Positions 33,691-44,459 of a stretch of DNA of 64,000 nucleotides are shown here, piece after piece. Source of the stretch: Adiantum capillus-veneris (lineage: Eukaryota > Streptophyta > Polypodiopsida > Polypodiales > Pteridaceae); assembly GCA_014529385.2 (NCBI GenBank), contig CM043954.1:96365247-96429246 (forward strand), given 5' to 3'. A model generated the notes under the pieces. The model saw nothing but the letters and a program-made list of their open reading frames with translations, was not told where the DNA came from and did not search any database. The position numbers and the translations under genes were made by a program. The number at the start of each line of letters is the position of its first letter. Position 1 is the first letter of the stretch.

Positions 33691-36203
33691 TGCAGAGCTG
33701 TCATCTCTGACTGCATGGCCAATTGCCAATTCCCGGAGTCCTTCATTTGCATTGCTTCCTTGTAACATGAAGGCTCATTGCAATCAGTCAACATGACATA
33801 GTTCATAGATGGAACAAACCTATCAAGAGGTCGCGTGACACGTCCAGATCTACGCACAATAGGTGGCTTATGCTCAGCCACAACTTGTGGTTCCACTCTA
33901 TCCTGTCCTTGCTCCTCTTGAGCGCTGACATTTTGTCTTGCACGTGCAGGTCCATCTTCTTGGAAGACAACTCTTCTAATCTCCTCAACCCTCTCTGGTT
34001 TAGAATGATATTTGGATTCATTAAAGTGAACATCATTGCTGCGGACAACCTTTCTGGATTCGGGATCCCAAAGTCTGTACCCCATCTCACCAGAATTACC
34101 ATAGCCTAGAAAGATGCACTTTCTACTCTTTGGCTCAAGTTTGTTCCTAAATTCCTTTGGAACGTGAGTATATGCCTCACAGCCAAAGACTCTGAGATGC
34201 TTGTATGAGGGCATTTTGCCTGACCATACCATCTCTGGCACTGAATCCTTCTGCAAAACCTTGCTAGGAGATCCATTTACAAGATGAACAGCTGTTGATA
34301 CAACTTCAGCCCAAAACCCATTTGGCAGTTGTGCATTAGACAACATACTTCTGACCTTCTCTTGTATGGTCCTATTCATCCTCTCAGCAACACCATTTTG
34401 AGGAGGATTGTAAGGAGCAATAAGTTCACGTTTTATACCTTTTGACTCACAAAAGTCCTGAAAGGCCTTTGAAACATACTCTCCACCATTGTCAGTGCGT
34501 AAGCATTTAAGCTTCTTGCCACTCTGATTCTCCACAGGTGTCACAAACATTTTGAAAACACTCAACGCTTCATCCTTGTGCTTGAGAAAGTAAACCCATA
34601 CTTTCCTCGAGTAATCATCTATAAATGTCATAAAGTAAGAAGCTCCCCCTAGAGATAGGTTAGGCATAGGTCCACACAAATCACTATGAACAAGTGCCAA
34701 CTGTGTATCTCTTCCACTCCTTCTATGCTTATGTGGCTGCTGTGTTTGCTTACCATATAGACAATGTTCACAGAATTCAAAATCATTAAATGAAAAGCCA
34801 GGCAAATAACCAGAACGAGACAAGATTTCCATTCCCTTCTTGGACATATGTCCTAACCGGCTATGCCACAAAGAAACGTTCGGTTGCTCAGTTACATTGA
34901 TTACATTTTTAGAGACATTTGATACATAAATCATGTAAAGTCCTCCAGACTTTACTCCATGTGCTACTATCATAGAACCCTTGGATATCTTCCACATGTT
35001 CTGTCCAAAAGTGGTGACGTAGCCAGCATCATCAAGTAAACCTGTGCTGATCAAGCTCTTTGTAATTGCGGGAACATGCCTCACATTCTTCAGCGTGAAA
35101 GAAGAGCCATTGTGAAACTTCAATTGAACATCTCCAACACCTAAGATCTCACATGTCTGCCCATTGCCTAGCCGAACATGATCTTTAGTGGTCACATAAG
35201 AGGTAAACCACTCCTTGTTTGGAGACACATGAAGTGATGCCCCTGAGTCTATAATCCAGTCACTCAGTGCATTTCCATCAGATGCTGTAAGAAGAGCTGA
35301 GTCCATTGTATTCTTCAAGAAGTAGATGTCTCCTGACACTAGACTGTCATCCTCTGCAACATTGTTTGTCACATTTATTTCTTGAATCTTCACTGAGGAC
35401 TTGTTCTTCTCATCATGGTCTTCAGCTTTCTCTTTGCCTTTTTCTGCTTTCCATTCTCTCCAGTCTCTTTTCATGTGACCCTTCTTGCCACAATGGTAGC
35501 ATTCTATGTTACTCTTGCCTTTAGCACTGCGGGACTTGCTACGAGACTGATTCCTTTTTCCACCTTTGTACTTTTCTTTGGTCCTTCCCCTGACAACTAA
35601 GGCTGTTCCTTTGCCTTTGTCCATTGTCTTTCTATTGGTTTCTTCAGTAAGGAGACTTCCTTCTACACCTGCTATGTTCAAACCATCTGCAGGTGCAGAA
35701 TTACTCAAAGCTGTGCGAAAAGTGTCCCAACTTTCTGGCAATGTGATCAACAGGAACATAGCTCTAACAGGCTCATCAAACTTGACACCTTGAGCTGACA
35801 ACTGACTGTAGATTGTGTTGAATTCATTCAGATGATTGGACATAGGTGTCCCTTCTTTCATCTTCAAGTCAATAAGCTTCTTAAGCCAGTATACCTGTGA
35901 GGCTGCACTCTGCTTCTCATAAAGATCACTCAGCTTTAACCATGCTTGATAAGCCGACATCTCGTCTGCTACATTGAAGTAAACGCTTTCTGCCAAAGTC
36001 AGCATAATGGTAGAAAGTGCCAATTCATCCATTTTGCTCCATTCATCTTCGTCCATATCTTCTGGTTTTATCCCCTTGAGCTTTATAGGTTTTATCTGCT
36101 TCTTTTGTACCAACACGTGACAAATCTGCTTCTTCCACAATGGGAAATTGGTTCCATCCAGCTTCTTGATATTGTAAAGAGCAGTGTCTTGTGATCCAGC
36201 CAT
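33672..36203 (-). CDS. Gag-protease-integrase polyprotein of copia F (843 codons)
   Basis: The ATG at 36203 opens a long intact frame: gag (residues 1 to about 230), zinc knuckle near 234 (CYHCGKKGHMKRDW, where the last ligand Cys is Trp), protease WIIDSGASLHVS near 316, integrase zinc module (HSRLGHMSKKG to CEHC, about 440-485), and the catalytic segments HSDLCGP, LRTDNGGEY and [10 protein letters not shown] (about 510-620). The domain KPLRVFGCEAYTHVPKE type follows, then a linker with Gln and Arg. It ends early after SEMTALQK because of the deletion near 33690. Copy B keeps the normal Cys in the knuckle. Confidence 0.9.
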   Translation of the reverse strand: MAGSQDTALYNIKKLDGTNFPLWKKQICHVLVQKKQIKPIKLKGIKPEDMDEDEWSKMDELALSTIMLTLAESVYFNVADEMSAYQAWLKLSDLYEKQSAASQVYWLKKLIDLKMKEGTPMSNHLNEFNTIYSQLSAQGVKFDEPVRAMFLLITLPESWDTFRTALSNSAPADGLNIAGVEGSLLTEETNRKTMDKGKGTALVVRGRTKEKYKGGKRNQSRSKSRSAKGKSNIECYHCGKKGHMKRDWREWKAEKGKEKAEDHDEKNKSSVKIQEINVTNNVAEDDSLVSGDIYFLKNTMDSALLTASDGNALSDWIIDSGASLHVSPNKEWFTSYVTTKDHVRLGNGQTCEILGVGDVQLKFHNGSSFTLKNVRHVPAITKSLISTGLLDDAGYVTTFGQNMWKISKGSMIVAHGVKSGGLYMIYVSNVSKNVINVTEQPNVSLWHSRLGHMSKKGMEILSRSGYLPGFSFNDFEFCEHCLYGKQTQQPHKHRRSGRDTQLALVHSDLCGPMPNLSLGGASYFMTFIDDYSRKVWVYFLKHKDEALSVFKMFVTPVENQSGKKLKCLRTDNGGEYVSKAFQDFCESKGIKRELIAPYNPPQNGVAERMNRTIQEKVRSMLSNAQLPNGFWAEVVSTAVHLVNGSPSKVLQKDSVPEMVWSGKMPSYKHLRVFGCEAYTHVPKEFRNKLEPKSRKCIFLGYGNSGEMGYRLWDPESRKVVRSNDVHFNESKYHSKPERVEEIRRVVFQEDGPARARQNVSAQEEQGQDRVEPQVVAEHKPPIVRRSGRVTRPLDRFVPSMNYVMLTDCNEPSCYKEAMQMKDSGNWQLAMQSEMTALQKASTL

Positions 36204-37226
36204 AGCTACGCTTCACAGTGGTTTACTTTCCTGGGAAAAATTCGGCAGAGTTTCCCCTGTAAACTGACCTCTGAACCAATATCAACCTGTCAAATGAACC
36301 AAAAAAGCTTCAGATTCTGCATAAATTTTGGCAGAGTCTCCTTTGTAAAATGGCTCTGGTGTGTACTCAAAAACAGACCAAAAAACAGCTCAAAAAACAC
36401 TGTCTCTGTGACACTGTAAGCTGCGGGTAAACCTGTCCTGCACCTGTACTGTCTCTCACTGTCCTGTCACTGTCCTGTAAGCATAGACTGTGACAATGCC
36501 TCAACGGCAGTAAAGCAAAGATGCAATCCCAACTGTCTAACTCACAGTCAATACATCCTAGCTGCCTATCTAAGGGTGCTCGAGGGATCACTCCAAGACC
36601 TCTATCATCGAAAGGATCTCAACATTCGAGAATCCCCCAGCTCAATAAAACCTCACTCGACCCTCAACAAAGGCTGGAGTAAATCTGACAGTACATAGAC
36701 TTCTCACAAAGTCATACATCCACAAATTTCCCACTGTATGCTGTAACCACTGCGGTGGTTGTTTGCTGCGTCACTCACAGCCAGCAAACCCTCAACACAC
36801 ATACATCATCTCTGACAATACATCCCATGTGGAAGTACGTGCAATGTCAGGATGAAATCTGGAATATCAAGCAGCAAACACAAGCTACCTGATGAACTAG
36901 TGGATGTCGCCTACAGTCTGTGTGTAGATGCGCCCGTGTCGTATGTGACACGCCTCCAAGAACTGTGAGCCGTCCTTCGATGTGTAGACATCCACAAATC
37001 AACACTCTGGGAGTGTCGATATCCTCAGCACCAAATTTGCAGAGTCGGATCTGCACCCGCTGAGACCACGTAGTTGAAAATGGCCTGCGCAGGACTTTGT
37101 CGAAGCTGAACGGTGACCGAGATTTGGGGCCGTGTCTTTGCCTGTCGAATTTCACTCCAATCTGAGCTGGTGACTCTAGCCTCCTGCAGTGTTTCCCCGA
37201 GCCTCGATCTGAGCTCTGATACCAGT
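36204..37226 (-). other. Leader and primer-binding site of copia F
   Basis: The primer site TGGTATCAGAGC is at 37213-37224. The leader matches A and B, but a block of about 50 bp near 37032 and a second near 37120 are missing relative to B. The doubled ACTCTGCCGAA-type motif lies near 36245 and 36330. Confidence 0.8.
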
Positions 37227-37418
37227 TGAAGGAGTATGAGAGGAAGTGCGACGCAAGAGAGAGTGCGAGAAGAAGAGCACGACGATATGGTGAACTCGCT
37301 CTACTGTAATGTGTAGAGCATAGTGAGTTCTTTTTAGGTTTTTACAAAAGAATATGTGTACATACCTGGCGGCCCGCCCACTTACCTGGGCGACCACATT
37401 GGGCTTTATACCCCAACA
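37227..37418 (-). repeat. 5' LTR of copia F
   Basis: 192 bp, matching the 3' copy except at six sites. Confidence 0.93.
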
Positions 37419-39587
37419 TCAAAAAGTAGGCGGTCTTGCCAGGAAGGCACCGGGCCTCTTGCTGTGAGAGTTTGTGAGGAAGCTCAAGGGTTATGAGAAA
37501 GAGCTAAGATGTAGATAACCTAGCTTCTAGAGCTAAAGAAGAAATGTAGCCAAAGAAGCCGCTCACTTTTCGTTACAAACACACACGTGATGGAGAGAAC
37601 TCATGAAAGATAGTCAGAACAAAACAAAAATGAAAACATCGAGATTACGATCATATTGTATCATGGGTAGGATAAAAGGGTTAATGGATGAGTTAATGAT
37701 ATTTAATCTTTGTTGTCCAAATAAGCTGCGGATTGCTCTTTGGAACTGTAGCTTTGTGCTTACTATAATGTATATGTTTTGTCTAGTGATTGGGATTAGT
37801 TGTGAATACAAATCCTCTTGATTCATAATAAAATAACCACATTCACATCAAAAGAAAATTCATAGTCAATAATAGGTAGTATGATGGGATTTGGTGAGAG
37901 AAGTATTTCGTTGAGCCTTTCAGGACCAAATAGAATTTCACTATGCGTTGCTGAAAGTGAATCTTTCGACTAATCCAAATGTTGACCCTAATAGATTGCA
38001 CTGAATGGAATTGAAAGAAATTACCTCTATTTGGATTATGGTTATTCATCAATGATATACTTAGTATGCACAAAGATAAAGGTGTGAAAGAAGTGAAAGG
38101 AGAAGAAGAAGAGAGTTTCTCTCCCAAGCCCTATTGTTGCCCTTAGGCAATAAGGATACTGCGGGGAGAGAAGTACCTGTAGCAAGGAGATTCTAGAGTT
38201 TATGGAAGAGAATGAGAACCTTAAGAGAGAGAGATGCTTGTGGAAGAGGAAGATATGGTTACTAACCTTGTGCACATAATTGTTTCCCGCAAGAAGGTTG
38301 TACCCTTTACATTGACAAGGTTGCTGCTTGAATACCTTCCAATGAAACAATTAGGACACAACAAGAGAGATCAAAGGAGGAGTAAGATAGAATTAGAGAT
38401 AGATCTAAGTGTGTTGGTGGTATTAAAGATAGATAATGAGAGATAGAGATAGAGTTAGAGACAAGTCAGGACTAGATATGCAAATGAAAGTAAAACTAGC
38501 AACATATATCTTACATGAGAGCAATCGCCACCACCTTAATGGAGAGAGAAGATGAGGCAAGACTTCAGCCTTTCTTCAAGAGAAAGTGTGGCACTAAGAT
38601 GAGTGTGTCACTATGGAATTAAGCTATTCTCACTCACTCATAACTTGTCCCAATGAAGAGAAGGTTGCCCTTTTTATAGGTGAGGGAGCCATGTTTTACA
38701 TAATCACTTGATTATGCTAAAGAGTTAGCCCAAATCAAATGTTCATTGGATATTTCTTAAAATGGGTTATATTAGGACTCAAAATATCATGAAATTCAGC
38801 ATTTTTGGTCGTTGAGGCTCCATGTGGGTGCATGATGTATATGGGCCCCACCTAGGCATCTTCTGTGTGGCTCCAGCAGGGGGTCCCAACTTGTGTGTCT
38901 TGTCCTTCAAGGCATCTTTGAGGTGTCACATTCACATGATTATGTCTTTTATCCTCCAAATATCTTATTTTATGGAAAAAGACCAAGATTATCTCTTTTC
39001 ACTTGATCACTTGTTTACCATCTCTTCTTGCAGTGTAGTTGTGAGAGGGTTTTTCATTGGTTTCCTTGTAACTTTTGACCTGTAACTCGGATTGATATGC
39101 TTCAAAAGGAAAAATTGGCCTACTAAAAGAGCTTGAATTGGTTTTGGCCTTTTCTCCATGCCCTTAGGTCGGAATTTTCAGATTGGGATGGTCCAAGAAG
39201 CTTTGGATCTTTCTTTTCATAAAGTCTTCTAGTAGGCCCTTCCCTCTTGTATGTATCCAAGAAGGTATGCATTATTGAAGGGTTATATTATTAGATAAAT
39301 GTGAAAATAATAAAATAATTTACATATGGTAGGGTATAGCTGAGATATTAGAAGAAATATACAAATGCTTTTCCCCCAGACAAAAAGAGGCACAATCATC
39401 GATACTTGCTTGCAGTACTTTCTAATAGTAATGTACATTTATATTACTTCAAAGGTAAATACTAAGGTATGGTAGAAAGATTTTTTAAATGCATATGAGT
39501 ATTATATGAAGTATACTTATGCGTCAAAAAGTCACAAGATAAATTGTTTAATGCCTGTTCCCATTATATACGTGCCACAGCACAACA
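37419..39587. other. Remainder of insertion K, no gene recognised
   Basis: About 2.17 kb of AT-rich sequence. There are only short open frames without domains. A stretch near 38650-38690 (CCTTTTTATAGG) could be promoter-like on the minus strand. The end is CGTGCCACAGCACAACA. Confidence 0.45.
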
Positions 39588-40021
39588 ACGCGTAGGATGT
39601 CTACATGCTAATCTGGTGGGAATTTTGGGATTTTGAGTTGACCAGTGTGTTCAGAAGGTAGGATTTACCCTAATTTCAACTGTAAAGTGGAAATTTGATC
39701 ATATCTTGACAGGATAAGTCCAGATAGACTGAAATTGCCAGACATCCTTCCCAAATTGTGCCAAAACATTATTTTGAGACCAAAACCATAAGATGGCTGC
39801 ACGAGCATGTCTTGCATGATATATTGAGTGACTGAAAGGGGTTTCATCTCATTTGGGTGAGAAAATTGGGTTCAAAGCAGACTTTAGCACTTTTGACTGA
39901 AAAAGAAAAGAATAGCTAAAATTGGAGACTTTTGAAATCCAAACCAAAATCTAAGCATACCACTGGGTTACTGACATCAAGGGGAAGCTGTGGGTCAAGT
40001 CTGGGGTCAAACAGGCCAAAA

Positions 40022-40045
40022 AGAAATCCTACGCGTAGGATGTCT
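40022..40045. repeat. 24-bp palindrome, copy 2
   Basis: Same as the consensus (AGACATCCTACG plus its reverse complement) except one base, C to A, in the left arm. Confidence 0.9.
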
Positions 40046-40146
40046 TTTGTATGATTTTGGACTCCAAACCAAATTTTGAGTATACCAAAGTGATCAGCAA
40101 CTCAAGGGGAGCCTGTGCTTTGAGTTTGAAGCCATTCTGATGAAAA

Positions 40147-40170
40147 AGACATCCTACGCGTAGGATGTCT
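40147..40170. repeat. 24-bp palindrome, copy 3 (perfect)
   Basis: Perfect AGACATCCTACG plus reverse complement. It is preceded by GATGAAAA, as are copies 7 and 8 in the distant 3' cluster. Confidence 0.95.
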
Positions 40171-40432
40171 AAAGCAAGAAATTGAAGCCAGACATTGACA
40201 GTGGGCATAGCAAGGTGTTGTATAGCCTAAGGCAAGCCTCCAGGTCAATTTTGGTCCAAATTGGAGTTGATTAGACTGATCAAGATCAACAACAGGATGT
40301 CGGAACAGATTTCTGACTCATTGACCAGCTTATAGGTGTCCAAATCAAAAAGTCAAAACAGCTGTAGACTCAGCACATCAAGGGGAAACCACAGTGCAAA
40401 AATCCAGGCAAAACAAAGCAGGAGACATCCTA

Positions 40433-40456
40433 CACGTAGGATGTCTATTGGGGCTT
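40433..40456. repeat. 24-bp palindrome, copy 4
   Basis: One change, G to A, in the central CGCG (now CACG). It lies 286 bp from copy 3. Confidence 0.9.
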
Positions 40457-40826
40457 ACTTAAGAGAAAATTTGATTGGGCTTAGACAGTGAGATTCCATT
40501 TGGCTTAAGGGTTCCAGAACTTCTTTCAGAAGTGAATTTGGACCTTGTTTGCCCATTTGACGGAGTAAAGTCTGAATTCATACTTTTTCGCGTAAATCAA
40601 CACCCGAGGGAAGTACATTTTCAGATTAGCAGACCTAATCCAGAACATCAGCAGTGTATAAAATACAATAGTGGTTGAGATTAACTCTCCAGTTATACCA
40701 ATCATTACTAAGATAACCTCTAGCAGATAAATGCTTTGATTCGATTGCCGAAATTAAACGCTTGTGTACAGGTATATTCAGCAACAAAGCAAGAAGTTGT
40801 GCAGAGACTGATCCTTTGTTAGGTGA

Positions 40827-43800
40827 GTGGTTGGATTTGTGATAAACTGCATTGATAAGTTTGATGAATTAAGATCAGGAAGATACATTGTTAGAGACCA
40901 GAAGGTGGCAGGTGACCAAGGTAGCTTAGTGTCCACTGAGGAGAGTGTAACTCAGGCAAGGCTAGATCCGCTAGCACCGATTATTAAGGAAGATAGTGAT
41001 ACTGACACTTCCTCAGACAAATCTTTCTTCATGATGTGTAGTCAACATCCAGGAGGTTTCACCTATGACGGACCAATGCCAGGAGGAAGCACCTCCCTAA
41101 ATCCTTTGAAGGATTCCAAGCTCACTGTGATCTTCTTAGAGGGAACAAACTCGAGGGGAGCCCTAGTCTATTCTGACTATCGAGGACGCAAGTGCATTTG
41201 TATTGAAGAGAGGCCAGCACAGAGATTGGAGATAATCCGAGTCTATGATGATGGAGATAGATTTCGAGACGAAAAGGGGAACCACTATTTGATAGTTAGT
41301 AACCCTGAAGATTATAACAGATATGGAGATAATGTGGCAAAAGGGAAAATGGTTTCAGAAGCTCAAGAACCGCCACCAAACATTGATCAGCCCGGAGCTA
41401 TTTTTATGTATGATAAGAAAACAACCATGGCTCCAACTTATAACGAGAACGTGGGAATCTACAAGCATGAGAGTGAGGGTATAGTCACTTACTTTCGTAG
41501 CAAAGAACCATACGTAAACGAATTAAGCAAAGACAAGGTTCTTTACTTATTTTCTTATGAAACTGCTATGGGGAAGGGTATAGTTTTTGCTGATAGATAC
41601 GGCCGATAATACCAACGTATTCTCCCAGAGGAGGTAGAAAGGGCAACAAGTCCAGGAGTATCAGCATATGCCCCTGAAGAAGTGCCAAGAGCCACCTACA
41701 CCCCAAGTAAGTCGACAAATCCATTTTCTGATGAGTATGACGCTACCTCACATTCCACCCGACCGCAAGCATTCAACAACCAAAACCAACCAGTAAACCA
41801 GCCATCATTGCAGGCATGGCTTCGACAGAGTGCAACATTGGAACAAGACCGAAGACGAGATGGTTATCAAGCCGCACGAGGGCTAAGGGATTTGTAAGAA
41901 CCACCACCCTATTCAAGGTATCAAGGAGAGAGTAAGCCAAAGACTCAAGGGTCAACAGAGCCTGGAGGGCCACCCATAGAATGAGTTCGAAGAGATGAAC
42001 CATCTCTGGTGAGAACTGTTAGAAATTATGGCTTAGGAGCACCACTGGGAGAGGAACCAGCCTATTACAGAAGACCAGAGGAGGTATATTGATTAGGACG
42101 TGGAGATCCAATGATGAGGTTTGTAGACCATCGGAGAATTGGACCTTCTCAAGTGCAAAAATGGGTAAACAAGAAATACACAGGAAGCAGAGACCCAAGA
42201 GATCATGTAGTAGCCTTTGTGCGTGTAATTAGAGCTGAAGAGGTGTTAGACTTTCCTACCCAATTTGTAGGGTTTGGACTAACCCTAGAGGATGATGCTG
42301 CCACTTGGTTTGACTCTGTAGAGCGTAGAGACTTTGAATCTATGGAGGAAGTGTTTGACGAGTTTATCGAGGAATTCTCACAAAGGGGGGTAGCTCATAA
42401 TACTGTCTCACAAATCCATAAATTCAAATAGAAATATGGGGAATTTGTACGAAAGGCAGCCCTAAGACTAAAAAGATATGTTAAGTTCTGTCCTGTGGAA
42501 GAACTGCCAACTCAGTCCAGATTCATGCTGATATTCATCCAAGGACTAAGGAATGCAGATCTCCAGAAAGACTTACATATGAAAAGAAGCACGACGTTGA
42601 ATGAGTTGACCAAGGAGGCTCTTTACCTTGTGGACAATTGTGTGGTCTACAAAGAGGGGGAGTTCAAGGACCTTGATGACGATTCATCTTCACAACAAAG
42701 TGGAAGCACGTCTTCTAAGACAGCACCGAAAGGAGAAGTAGTTGTAAACCAAGAGCAGCTTGTAGATGAAGTGCTAAAAAAGATTAACTTGTATGCCAAA
42801 CCCCAGGTTAAACAGCCCAAGTGGTGTGCTATTGAACAAAAATGGACAAACCATGGGACCGAGGAATGTTATTATAACAAGGGATATGTGAGAGAGAGAC
42901 TTTACGCTCCCCAAGCTCCGGTAGCTTCTCCTCAAGTTCCACCGATGCCTAGGTATCAAGCAGGCAACCTACTAGGACCTGTAGGTGTAGAAAGACCACA
43001 ACCGGTGTTGGTGCAACAACCACCCCTACCAGGATTACGACCAGTTGGTATAAGATACACACCAACCGTAACCGAATCAGAGGATAAGGCTTTGGTGCCT
43101 ATGCATGCATATTATGAAGATCCCAATGGATATGCAGCAAACTCTATCTATTATCCACCGGAAGAACCCTTGACTCTAGAACCATGGAGCATGATAGGAA
43201 GTACAGGACCACCAACAGCTGCACAGGCAGCAAGAGAAGGAACATATAGTTTAGATGAACGAACATTGTTGTTCATAGCCAACGGAGGCATGGGCGGACA
43301 GAGACATGCATACCAACAAAGGGGAGCTCAATGAGCACCTCAATAACCCAAGGGACCCTGCTACAAGTGTGGTGGAGACCATTGGCTAAGAGACTATCCT
43401 CATGATGAAATCATTAGAGTCAACGCGTATTGCACTGCATGTGGAGTTACTCATTTGATTCCCGATTTCCCTAAAAACCTGAGCAAAGGAGCAAAAACCA
43501 CCTTGAACATGCTAGAAACAGTACCTTCCAGTGGAGGGTCGGAAAATGAAACAATCATACATATTCAGGCAGTAACACGAGCCCAAGCTCAAACAATGAC
43601 GAACCAACCCATAGTTGAAGAGCCAAAAACCGATGCCCAGTGTTCAAAAATGAAAAATCAGAGAAGCACTTGGAAAGCTAGAAAGACGCGTATGAAAGCC
43701 AGGAAGGAACGAGAGCAAACAGATCTATCCGAGGAGTTGAAACATACAAAGGATAGATTAAAGCGGTTAGAGGATCTAGCTAGCTTAAGTTCACACACCA

Positions 43801-44440
43801 TGTCAACCATAGCACCCAAGGAAATAACAGAGCCCAAAAGTACAGGATCAGGAGGATCTATACTGGCAGACAAGGTAAATGAGCAGTTGGATGCGCTTCT
43901 AAAAGCTTATGAAGCTAGACTAAAAAAGAACCAAACCGAGGAGCAAAGGTGGATGACTTATCCATATGAAGAAATAGAAAAACAAAGGTTGGAAATGTGT
44001 AAAAGGATGATTGAAACAGCTCAATCATTGATGGAAGACACATTGGGTAAACCTGCAAATTGGCATGAGGCACCAACTCCAACCCCTATCCAACCAACTT
44101 TAGAGAAACATATAGAAACAAAGGAAAGACTCACTAATGCCTATGAGTCCAGAGGAGAGCCTATCATAGTGCCAAATACCATAGATGAGGTAAGTGACGG
44201 GTTCCAGCCTAAAATATTGGCAAAAATGGGTAAGGATTGTAACGGTCTAGACGATCTGTGAAAGCAAATCCGTGAGGCCAATGAGGCTAATAGGATGAGT
44301 AACCACATGAATAGCACGAGAAAAGAAAATAATGTAACCTTACCTCCTATTGAAGAATTTGAGGCAAGGTCACAAATGAACTTTGAGATACATTCACAGG
44401 GGGGAGACCAAGGATCAATTAGTAGGGGCACAGCCAACTA
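40827..44440 (+). pseudogene. Gag polyprotein of E, one frame with eight stops
   Basis: One reading frame runs about 1,200 codons from the leader to about 44440. In-frame stops are at 41607, 41895, 41982, 42090, 42429, 43332, 43344 and 44259; no frameshift was needed. The first part (40827-41900) is an N-terminal extension of unknown role. The retrotransposon gag core is at 42150-42640 (DPRDHVVAFVRVIRAEEVLD, DAATWFDSVERRDFE). A Cys-rich piece (KWCAIEQKW, ECYYN) is near 42830, and two zinc knuckles are at 43350-43450 (CYKCGGDHWLRDY, last Cys now Tyr; CTACGVTH). A charged, Lys-rich end follows. The first in-frame ATG is at 41031. Confidence 0.8.
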
Positions 44441-44459
44441 GACTCGCTGAGAACTTTAC

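Larger units (their letters stand above)
31983..37418 (-). mobile_element. Near-complete Ty1/copia element F
   Basis: LTRs of 192 bp lie at both ends (31983-32174, 37227-37418) with six visible differences (about 97% identity). TCAAA is present at 31978-31982 and 37419-37423, an exact target duplication. All copia domains are present on the minus strand, with one small deletion near 33690. It is the best preserved member of the A/B/F family here and has inserted only seven bases inside K. Confidence 0.95.
31976..39587. mobile_element. Insertion K in a palindrome of E, carrying copia F
   Basis: K starts TGTCAAA at 31976 and ends CACAACA at 39587. ACGC occurs just before (31972-31975) and just after (39588-39591). 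Removing K and one ACGC leaves a perfect copy of the 24-bp palindrome, which supports the limits. Without F, K is 2,171 bp. TG...CA ends suggest an LTR or LTR-derived unit. No coding region or internal LTR pair was recognised in K. Confidence 0.65.
39588..40826 (+). other. Second part of the E leader with a palindrome cluster
   Basis: This noncoding part holds the right half of the split palindrome (39591-39602) and three further copies. Between them a block TCAAGGGGAAGC or close variants recurs near 39980, 40107 and 40378, so the leader is made of diverged repeat units. GTTAG-GTGAGT at 40816-40826 is donor-like. Confidence 0.7.

Noticed and set aside
40827-41030. GTG at 40827 as the gag start
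   Set aside because: Plants start at ATG; the first in-frame ATG is at 41031, and a donor-like GTGAGT at 40824 suggests that splicing is also possible.
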